In this document: positions 1 through 5,566 of the stretch, one piece after another
Layout: the number at the start of each line of letters is the position of its first letter
Position numbering within the stretch: position 1 is the first letter of the stretch
NCBI GenBank assembly: GCA_030598425.1
Contig: JAUVPY010000202.1
Span: 1-5,792, forward strand
DNA length: 5,792 nt
Direction of reading: 5' to 3'
Source: Anaerolineae bacterium
Lineage (GTDB): Bacteria > Chloroflexota > Anaerolineae > 4572-78 > NAK82
Notes under the pieces: model-generated
The model's database searches: none
Seen by the model: the letters and a program-made list of their open reading frames with translations, nothing else
What the model was told of the DNA's origin: nothing
Made by a program: the position numbers and the translations under genes

Positions 1-462
1 AAACTGGGTCACAGGCATCATGCGCTCGCCCGATGCGCTTTGTATCTGAACAGATGCGTCCAGAATAATGCAAGGGGTCGCCAAATCAGCATAAGGTGCG
101 GCATTGCACAGATTGCCGCCGATAGTTGCCAGGTTGCGAACCTGAACGCCGGCCACTTTGCCGGCCGCCTGGGCCAGGACAGGCGTGTTCTCCAGAATGA
201 TGGGCGATCGCAACAATTCGCTGATAGTCACCAACGAGCCAATGCGCAGCACCTGGCCATCTAGTGTAATACGCTTGAGTTCCGAAATCCTTCTGAGACC
301 GATCAGATGGGCGGGTGGGCCAAGGCTTTCCCTAACTTCTGGCACAACCACCGTGCCGCCAGCCAACACCCGAACGACTGCTCCTACAGTGGTCGCTTCT
401 GCTAGCAATGCAATAGCCGCTGAGATGCTTTGGGGAGTGTGGTACAGGAGCTCACTGCTCAT
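1..462 (-). CDS. FAD-binding subunit of a xanthine dehydrogenase/CO dehydrogenase-type molybdenum hydroxylase (N-terminal part, truncated by window edge)
   Basis: Reading the minus strand from ATG at 462-460 gives 154 uninterrupted codons to the left edge, so the 3' end lies outside the window. The protein begins MSSELLYHTPQSISAAIALL, the usual opening of the CoxM/CutM/XdhB FAD subunit. Both FAD-diphosphate motifs of the family are present: LAGGT at residues 34-38 and TIGGN at 113-117, the latter followed by LCNAAPYADLATP. An in-frame TAG at 477-475 excludes a longer start; no strong Shine-Dalgarno is visible. In this family the subunit carries electrons between a [2Fe-2S] subunit and an external acceptor such as NAD or quinone, while a separate large Mo subunit does the hydroxylation. 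Neither partner is in view. Residue 39 is Val where the family usually has Asp (AGGTD). The [4Fe-4S]-binding insertion that 4-hydroxybenzoyl-CoA reductase HcrB carries after the GGN motif is absent. Family assignment is firm; the substrate is unknown. Confidence 0.88.
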   Translation of the reverse strand, partial: MSSELLYHTPQSISAAIALLAEATTVGAVVRVLAGGTVVVPEVRESLGPPAHLIGLRRISELKRITLDGQVLRIGSLVTISELLRSPIILENTPVLAQAAGKVAGVQVRNLATIGGNLCNAAPYADLATPCIILDASVQIQSASGERMMPVTQF

Positions 463-613
463 CGCTGAAACGGTCTAATTACTGGTGCGTAAGGTGAAGC
501 TTATGCTAAAGGGTTACCCAAGCTGGAAAGCTTTCAAGGTGATTTTGATTGTAACACAAAACACTATCAGTTTGCCGCTCGTGCTGAAGTAATAGATTGC
601 GCAAGCCGCACAT

Positions 614-650
614 GTGACAAATATCATATCTTTTACATGACATTTGTCAC
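614..650. promoter_or_regulatory. perfect 9-bp inverted repeat, candidate operator
   Basis: GTGACAAAT at 614-622 is matched by its exact complement ATTTGTCAC at 642-650, with a 19-base A+T-rich spacer. The right arm also forms a compact dyad of its own, TGACA-TT-TGTCA at 638-649, so the site reads as a cluster of three TGACA-type half-sites. It lies between the two divergent transcription units, about 150 bases from the minus-strand start and about 250 from the plus-strand start. A TATGAT box for the minus strand sits just inside the left arm. The long spacer and lack of a T-run argue against a terminator. A dimeric regulator site is the likelier reading; the regulator family is unknown. Confidence 0.5.
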
Positions 651-828
651 TAAGTTTCTTCAGAGGCTCGGCCTATCATTAAATAATGTCGCACTTTCGT
701 GACGATGTGTGCAAAAACCCGGACATTTTGACGCGGCAGAACAGGAATTCATGAGCCCCAAAACAACCGGAATTTGGCGCATTTCAAGTTAGACACGACA
801 TTAAGATACGATCAAATGTGGAGACAGG

Positions 829-845
829 TGTGATGTTTTATCACA
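829..845. promoter_or_regulatory. 17-bp palindrome TGTGAT-N5-ATCACA, candidate operator
   Basis: A perfect 6-bp inverted repeat with a 5-base spacer (GTTTT) lies 52 bases upstream of the first plus-strand start codon. The TGTGA/TCACA halves resemble a CRP-family site, but the inner spacing is seven bases rather than six, so this is not a standard CRP box. A weak TAAGAT box lies 21 bases upstream of it. If that is the real -10, a protein bound here would sit just downstream of the transcription start and could act as a repressor. As RNA, the 6-bp stem would be only a weak hairpin. Confidence 0.4.
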
Positions 846-897
846 GGCCAACCCACCCTTTCGAACCCATTACTGTAAAAGTCCAAAGAGTGCCACT

Positions 898-1305
898 ATG
901 AAAGATAGTTTGGCAGCCGGCATTAGCAAGACGACCCGCTATACAATCGACCTAGAGCGTACCATCGATTTTATGGGGGACGAGGGGCGCGTCTACGCGA
1001 CGCCAGAACTCGTTAGAGACATTGAGAATACCTGCCGAAACCTCTTGCTGGAACACCTGGAGCAGGGTGAAGACTCGGTTGGCACACACATCGATCTCGA
1101 TCATTTCGCGCCCACTTTACTGGACATGTGGGTAGAGATCACGGCCACCGTGACGGAACTTCAGGGTCGCCGGGCGACCTTTGAAGTCACGGCTCGGGAC
1201 AACCTGGAAGATGTGGCCCACGGCAGGCATGTACGATTCATCGTGGATGTCAACGTAAGCGCGGAGCGCTTAAAGCGCAAGGCAGAAAAGGTGTACGCAT
1301 CGTGA
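898..1305 (+). CDS. FlK-type hotdog-fold acyl-CoA thioesterase
   Basis: This 135-residue protein matches the fluoroacetyl-CoA thioesterase (FlK) family of single-domain hotdog hydrolases in length and pattern. FlK uses Thr42, Glu50 and His76. The equivalents here are Thr35 in VYATPEL, Glu43 in DIENTC and His69 in LDHFAPT, with the same spacings of 8 and 26 residues. The GRRATFEVTARD and HGRHVRFIVD segments fit the later strands of the fold. No signal peptide or membrane segment is seen, so it should be cytoplasmic. The start is ATG 898 with a weak AAAGAG seven bases upstream; no other in-frame start exists back to a TAA at 802-804. It is the first gene of the operon, and its stop overlaps the next start as GTGA. 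The context suggests it hydrolyses the CoA ester made by the downstream Mo enzyme, or removes a dead-end CoA ester. Catalytic competence is well supported; the substrate is inferred. Confidence 0.85.
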   Translation: MKDSLAAGISKTTRYTIDLERTIDFMGDEGRVYATPELVRDIENTCRNLLLEHLEQGEDSVGTHIDLDHFAPTLLDMWVEITATVTELQGRRATFEVTARDNLEDVAHGRHVRFIVDVNVSAERLKRKAEKVYAS

Positions 1306-4040
1306 AAAACGGTTCGAACAAGGCAACGAAGTCTATCCCCACCTACTGTTACCAATGTGTTGCTGGTCCTGATCTTCTCACGGTAAAGGTCGAAAACGAC
1401 GTGGCCACGGCCGTAGAACCGAACTTTGCCGCTGCTGAAATTCATCCGGCCGCGGGCACGGTTTGCGTGAAGGCCTACGGCCTCGTTCAGAAGACTTACA
1501 ATCCACGCCGGATTCTTACGCCGATGAAGCGTACCAACCCACGCAAGGGACGGGATGAGGATCCAGGATTCGTGCCCGTTTCGTGGGACGAGGCGCTCGA
1601 ACTGGTGGCCGAGAAGCTCAATGAAATTCAAGCCACAGGACTACTGGACAAATCCGGCTATCCGCGCGTCGCCGCCAGTTTCGGTGGCGCTGGCACCCCA
1701 ACCGCCTACATGGGCACATTGCCGGCTTTCCTGGCTTCATGGGGCCCTATCGACATGAGTTTCGGGAGCGGTCAAGGCGTCAAATGCTATCACTCGGAGC
1801 ATCTCTACGGTGAGCTTTGGCACCGTGCCTTCACTGTTTGCTCGGATACGCCATTGACGGAATACATTGTCTCATTTGGCGCCAACGTGGAGGCCTCGGC
1901 CGGCGTGTGTGGCGTCTGGCGTCACGCCGAAGCCCGCGAGCGAGGGGTGAAGCGCGTGCAGATCGAACCTCATCTCTCCGTAACCGGGGGTTGCTCGGCG
2001 GAATGGGTCCCAATCCGCCCCAAGACAGACCCCGCCTTCTTACACGCCATGCTAAACGTGATCCTGCACGAGAACCCGCGCGATGCCCTGGATCTGCCTT
2101 TTTTGAGAATCAGGACAGCTTCGCCCTACCTGGTCGGCCCAAATAGTTTCTACCTTCGCGATCCTGATAGCCATAAGCCGCTCATGTGGGACCAGCGCAG
2201 CGGGCGTGCAGTGCCCTTCGATACAGCAGACGCAGACCCAGCACTAGAGGGCGAGTTCACGGTCACTGGGATTGAGATCGGCGCTGACAATGAAACATGG
2301 GAGCATGAAGCGGCGAAGTGTATGACGGCGTTCTCCAAACTGGTCGAGCACGAAAAACAATATACACCGGAATGGGCGGCCGAGATATGCGATGTGCCCG
2401 CAGAGACTATCCGGCGCATCGCCAACGAATTCCTGGAACACGCCCAGGTTGGCGCCACAGTCGAGATCGAAGGCCGGGAATTGCCTTTCCGCCCGGTGGC
2501 TGTCGTGCTTGGAAAGACCGTGAGTAATGGCTGGGGGGGATATGATTGTGCCTGGGCGCGCACTTTGTTGGCCTGCCTGGTTGGTGGGCTAGACGTACCC
2601 GGCGGTACGTTGGGAACAACGGTGAGGCTGAACCGGCCGGCTAAAGATAGGCATCGCAGCGTGCGACCAGATCCCGACGGTTTCCTGGCCTATCCCTGGA
2701 ACCCCACAGATAGCGAGGGTTGGCTTTCCCGGCCGACCGTGCGCCACGGCTACCGCACTCTGGTACCGCTCTCGGCTAACTCACCCTGGAGCCAGGCCCT
2801 CGGGCCTACACACCTGGCCTGGATGCAGCAGCAGGAACCCTTTCCCCATTGGCCTGAACCGACGCTGCCAGATGTCTGGTTCGTCTATCGCACCAATCCG
2901 GCGATATCGTTTTGGGATACAGACAAAGTAAGCGAGGCAATGGCCAAGTTTCCATTCGTCGTCGCCTTCGCTTATACGCTTGACGAGACGAACTACATGG
3001 CCGATGTCCTTCTGCCTGAAGCTACCGATCTAGAAAGCCTACAATTGATACGCATAGGCGGTACAAAATATATTGAATATTTTTGGGATTATCAAGGCTT
3101 TGCGCTTCGTCAACCGGTGGTTAAGGCGCGGGGCGAAGCGCGAGACTTTACCTGGATTGCAACAGAGCTCGCTCGACGCACGGGATTGTTGGAAAAGTAC
3201 AATAAGGCGATCAACCGCGGCGCCACGAGCATCCCTTTGCAAGGTGAGAGCTACGACTACTCCCTGGACGTCTCCGAAGCCCACCCGGCGGAGACGATTT
3301 GGGATGCAATTTGCCGCGCAGCCAGCGCCGAATTGAGCGACGGCGGGGAAAATGGGGGTCTCGACTGGTACCGCGAGCACGGCTTCAAAGTTAAGCCCTT
3401 CTCACGACTCAAATGGTACCTATATCCGGCCATAGTGGACAACGACCTTCGCTTCGAGATGCCTTACCAGGAACGACTGTACCGGATCGGCCACCAGTTA
3501 CGCAACCGGCTCCATGAGCAGGGCATCAACTGGTGGGACAAGCAATTAACCGAATACGAACCGTTGCCTATCTGGCACGACCTCCCAGCCATGATCAAGC
3601 AAGCCATCGCCAAGAACCTGGAAGGAGCGGATGAAGATTATCCATTCTGGCTTCTGACCGCTCGCAGCATGCAATATTCATGGGGTAGTAACGTCGGCGT
3701 TCAGGAGATGAAGGAGGTAGCTGATAACGTCAAAGGCCATAAAGGTATATTAATCAACAGTAGCAAAGCAACAGAGCTAGGCATTCGTGATGGTGACCTG
3801 ATTGAAGTGCGCTCGGCTCTGCGCGCCACACGTGGCCCGGCCGTGCTTCAGCAAGGCATCCGTCCTGATACCGTGTTGATGATAGGCCAGTTCGATCATT
3901 GGGCGACCCCGTTTGCAAAGGACTTCAACGTTCCCAGCATGAACGCCCTCGTGCCGATGCTAATGGATCTGACGGATTCCACCGGTTCGTCGGCCGATAT
4001 TGTACCAGTAGCTGTTGCTCCGGTGGGAGGGAAACGATGA
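1302..4040 (+). CDS. padB: molybdopterin oxidoreductase catalytic subunit, PadB-like (arylacetyl-CoA:acceptor oxidoreductase)
   Basis: This 912-residue protein (about 100 kDa) belongs to the DMSO-reductase superfamily. Residues 12-70 form the N-terminal iron-sulfur segment (Cys16, Cys19, Cys55, then Lys57). The central region binds the two pterins, with GSGQGVKCYHSEHLYGE around Cys162, the likely Mo ligand. A family region with TNPAISFWDT and ADVLLPEATDLE lies near residues 527-575. The dinucleotide-binding C-terminal domain spans about 780-905. No twin-arginine signal is present, so the enzyme should act in the cytoplasm. The linked FeS protein, DmsC-like anchor, thioesterase and 2-oxoacid oxidoreductase point to phenylacetyl-CoA:acceptor oxidoreductase, which converts phenylacetyl-CoA to phenylglyoxylate. 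The start is GTG 1302, overlapping the upstream stop, with AAAAGG about ten bases before it; the next in-frame ATG lies beyond the FeS segment. The third Cys of the usual CxxCxxxC motif is absent (Pro23-Asp24). The enzyme class is certain; the PadB role is likely, and the aryl group is unknown. Confidence 0.8.
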   Translation: MKNGSNKATKSIPTYCYQCVAGPDLLTVKVENDVATAVEPNFAAAEIHPAAGTVCVKAYGLVQKTYNPRRILTPMKRTNPRKGRDEDPGFVPVSWDEALELVAEKLNEIQATGLLDKSGYPRVAASFGGAGTPTAYMGTLPAFLASWGPIDMSFGSGQGVKCYHSEHLYGELWHRAFTVCSDTPLTEYIVSFGANVEASAGVCGVWRHAEARERGVKRVQIEPHLSVTGGCSAEWVPIRPKTDPAFLHAMLNVILHENPRDALDLPFLRIRTASPYLVGPNSFYLRDPDSHKPLMWDQRSGRAVPFDTADADPALEGEFTVTGIEIGADNETWEHEAAKCMTAFSKLVEHEKQYTPEWAAEICDVPAETIRRIANEFLEHAQVGATVEIEGRELPFRPVAVVLGKTVSNGWGGYDCAWARTLLACLVGGLDVPGGTLGTTVRLNRPAKDRHRSVRPDPDGFLAYPWNPTDSEGWLSRPTVRHGYRTLVPLSANSPWSQALGPTHLAWMQQQEPFPHWPEPTLPDVWFVYRTNPAISFWDTDKVSEAMAKFPFVVAFAYTLDETNYMADVLLPEATDLESLQLIRIGGTKYIEYFWDYQGFALRQPVVKARGEARDFTWIATELARRTGLLEKYNKAINRGATSIPLQGESYDYSLDVSEAHPAETIWDAICRAASAELSDGGENGGLDWYREHGFKVKPFSRLKWYLYPAIVDNDLRFEMPYQERLYRIGHQLRNRLHEQGINWWDKQLTEYEPLPIWHDLPAMIKQAIAKNLEGADEDYPFWLLTARSMQYSWGSNVGVQEMKEVADNVKGHKGILINSSKATELGIRDGDLIEVRSALRATRGPAVLQQGIRPDTVLMIGQFDHWATPFAKDFNVPSMNALVPMLMDLTDSTGSSADIVPVAVAPVGGKR
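4025..4031 (+). promoter_or_regulatory. Shine-Dalgarno fixing the FeS-subunit start
   Basis: GGGAGGG lies inside the last codons of the Mo-subunit gene, with GGAGG ending six bases before ATG 4037. It supports that start over the longer in-frame ATG at 3899, which would add 46 residues that merely read the Mo-subunit gene in another frame. The ATG overlaps the upstream TGA as ATGA. Confidence 0.75.
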
Positions 4041-4687
4041 CCCGTTACGTCATGGTGGTTGATCTGCGCCGTTGCGTAGGCTGTCAAACATGTACCGTTG
4101 CTTGCAGGCACACCAATGGCACTCCGCCCGGCGTGCAGTGGCGGTCCGTGCTCGACGTAGAGTCGGGGGAATATCCCGATGTCCGGCGCACATTCGTTCC
4201 GGTTGGCTGCCAACACTGTGCTAAGCCACCATGCATGTATGTATGTCCGACGACGGCCACTCGCCAGCGCGACGACGGCATCGTCACGATCAACTATGAC
4301 TACTGTATCGGCTGCGGCTACTGCATCGTCGCCTGTCCTTACCAGGCGCGCTACAAAGTCACGAAACAACGATATGCTTATGGCTCGGAGCCAATGGAAA
4401 ATGAGGCATTACGCGAAGATCCGGGCCGCATTGGTGTTGCCACGAAGTGTACGTACTGCTTCGATCGCATTGATGCCGGCCGATCCCAGGGGCTCATTCC
4501 AGGGGTCGACCCAGAGGCCACACCGTCTTGTGTGAGTTCCTGTATTGCCGCTGCGCTACATTTTGGCGATATCGAAGACGCCGAAAGTAACGTGTCGGGA
4601 CTGCTGCGAGAAAACGAACATTTTCGCATGCACGAGGAACTGGGAGCGGAACCTGGATCTTATTACTTATGGGATAAGAGACAATGA
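4037..4687 (+). CDS. padC: 4x[4Fe-4S] ferredoxin-like electron-transfer subunit (PadC/DmsB-like)
   Basis: This 216-residue protein has 16 cysteines in four groups, typical of DmsB/NrfC-type electron-transfer subunits. They are Cys13-16-19-23 (CVGCQTCTVAC), Cys58-61-66-70 (CQHCAKPPCMYVCP), Cys90-93-96-100 (CIGCGYCIVACP) and Cys138-141-165-169. This pattern binds four [4Fe-4S] clusters that relay electrons from the Mo site to the membrane subunit. No signal peptide is present, matching a cytoplasmic location with its partner. Start and stop codons overlap both neighbours by four bases (ATGA), implying coupled translation and an obligate complex. The C-terminus (PGSYYLWDKRQ) resembles that of DmsB-like proteins. 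The electron-transfer role is certain; the padC symbol rests on operon context. Confidence 0.9.
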   Translation: MTRYVMVVDLRRCVGCQTCTVACRHTNGTPPGVQWRSVLDVESGEYPDVRRTFVPVGCQHCAKPPCMYVCPTTATRQRDDGIVTINYDYCIGCGYCIVACPYQARYKVTKQRYAYGSEPMENEALREDPGRIGVATKCTYCFDRIDAGRSQGLIPGVDPEATPSCVSSCIAAALHFGDIEDAESNVSGLLRENEHFRMHEELGAEPGSYYLWDKRQ

Positions 4688-5559
4688 GAAGCGTACAACC
4701 CTGGCATCAGACACCCTGGGATTGGCGTGCAACTATCCAGTTCATTTGCGGTGGCACAGGAACCGGCCTGCTGTTCTTTACAGCGCTCGCGGCCTTGCAG
4801 GAGGCGGATTGGCTCGTTCGAACGGGAACTCTAGTCATTGCATTCGTCGGCACCGGCCTCATCTTCGTGTGGATTAAACTTGGCCGTCGCTGGCGCGCAT
4901 TGTTGGTGTTCCTCAATCCGCGTACTTCCTGGATGACTCGCGAGGCGATACTCTCGATACCGCTCGTCATCTTGGTATTGGCGGCCATAGCATCGCGCGC
5001 TCCCGTCATCGGGCTACTAGCGGCCGTCAGCGGGTTAGGCTTCCTGTATGCTCAAGCTCGCATATTGAGGGAGTCCATGGGCATCCCGGCCTGGCGCGAG
5101 CCACTGATTGTCCCACTCATCGTATTTACGGGACTCGCAGAAGGGGCAGCGCTAATGCTAATAGCCACGGTCTTCTTTGGCGCCGTCGGCGTATGGTTAC
5201 CGACAGCCCTATTATTATTACTCACAATCCGCCTCTGGCTATGGTCTGCCTACCAGCGCAAACTGTCGGCTCCAGGTGCGGCCCCGTTGCGTACTGTGGC
5301 GGCGCTTGACCGTGCCAATCGGACGGTCATAATGCTCGGTCATGTAATCCCCCTGTTAATGCTCATCAGCACCATATTTATTCCCAGCGCCGCGGTCATA
5401 CTGGGCCTGTTAGCCGGGCTGGGCGGGTTATTTGGTGGCTGGTATCTCAAATTTACCCTCCTCAATCGGGCTGCCTACAACCAGGGCTTCGCTATTGCCA
5501 GAACGCCAGCACGCTCGCCTGGTTACAGTGGCCCGGGCGCCAAACCTGGGTGGAGGTGA
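4684..5559 (+). CDS. padD: DmsC/PadD-like integral membrane anchor and quinone-reactive subunit
   Basis: This 291-residue hydrophobic protein has about eight membrane segments, near residues 18-38, 44-64, 88-104, 107-125, 140-165, 170-188, 214-233 and 236-254. Eight helices is the number expected for the DmsC anchor family. Other family-like features are RALLVFLNPRTSWMTREA (72-88) between helices 2 and 3, and a C-terminal tail with NRAAYNQGFA and GAKPGW. In such complexes the anchor holds the Mo and FeS subunits at the membrane and exchanges electrons with quinone. Here substrate oxidation should send electrons to the quinone pool. Its ATG 4684 overlaps the upstream stop as ATGA; no well-spaced Shine-Dalgarno is seen, so translational coupling is probable. 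Family and role are well supported; padD is by context. Confidence 0.82.
   Translation: MRSVQPWHQTPWDWRATIQFICGGTGTGLLFFTALAALQEADWLVRTGTLVIAFVGTGLIFVWIKLGRRWRALLVFLNPRTSWMTREAILSIPLVILVLAAIASRAPVIGLLAAVSGLGFLYAQARILRESMGIPAWREPLIVPLIVFTGLAEGAALMLIATVFFGAVGVWLPTALLLLLTIRLWLWSAYQRKLSAPGAAPLRTVAALDRANRTVIMLGHVIPLLMLISTIFIPSAAVILGLLAGLGGLFGGWYLKFTLLNRAAYNQGFAIARTPARSPGYSGPGAKPGWR
5552..5556 (+). promoter_or_regulatory. Shine-Dalgarno supporting a GTG start for the last gene
   Basis: GGAGG overlaps the last codons of the anchor gene and lies ten bases before GTG 5567. The alternative in-frame ATG at 5603 has AAGGGA directly abutting it with no spacer, so GTG is the better start. Confidence 0.6.
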
Positions 5560-5566
5560 AATCATA

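Larger units (their letters stand above)
463..897. promoter_or_regulatory. divergent intergenic control region
   Basis: This 435-base stretch separates the minus-strand FAD subunit gene from the plus-strand operon and should hold the promoters of both. I see no convincing coding sequence or RNA gene. It is more A+T-rich than the flanking genes and contains many short inverted repeats. The two strongest are listed separately. Smaller ones are GGGT-T-ACCC at 511-519, GAAAGCTTTC at 526-535, TTGCGCAA at 597-604 and CATTA-AA-TAATG at 677-688. Possible -10 boxes are TATGAT (minus strand, 629-624), TACAAT (minus strand, 553-548) and TAAGAT (plus strand, 802-807). None has a well-spaced -35 box, so I do not call a promoter position. 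Confidence 0.6.

Noticed and set aside
1..462. 4-hydroxybenzoyl-CoA reductase beta subunit (hcrB)
   Set aside because: The sequence runs from TIGGNLCNAAPYADLATP straight into the usual LDAS segment, without the Cys-rich insertion typical of HcrB.
158..478. Plus-strand open frames over the left region (40-264 and 158-478)
   Set aside because: They lie opposite the minus-strand FAD subunit, whose reading contains both family motifs. The plus-strand translations show no recognisable domain.
801..815. FNR-type anaerobic box
   Set aside because: Only one half (ATCAA at 811-815) fits TTGAT-N4-ATCAA; the other half does not match.
829..845. Intrinsic terminator for an upstream gene
   Set aside because: The stem is short and AT-containing, no T-run follows, and no plus-strand gene ends upstream.
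1161..1631. Minus-strand frame of 156 codons, and similar antisense frames across the operon
   Set aside because: They lie antisense to confidently identified genes, with no domain and no ribosome site of note.
3899..4036. Longer start (ATG 3899) for the FeS subunit
   Set aside because: The extra 46 residues overlap the Mo-subunit gene and match nothing expected. ATG 4037 has a good GGGAGG and starts right at the family's N-terminus.
1302..4040. Formate dehydrogenase, nitrate reductase or DMSO reductase proper
   Set aside because: There is no Tat signal, the iron-sulfur motif differs, and the operon partners (thioesterase and 2-oxoacid oxidoreductase) point to CoA-ester chemistry.
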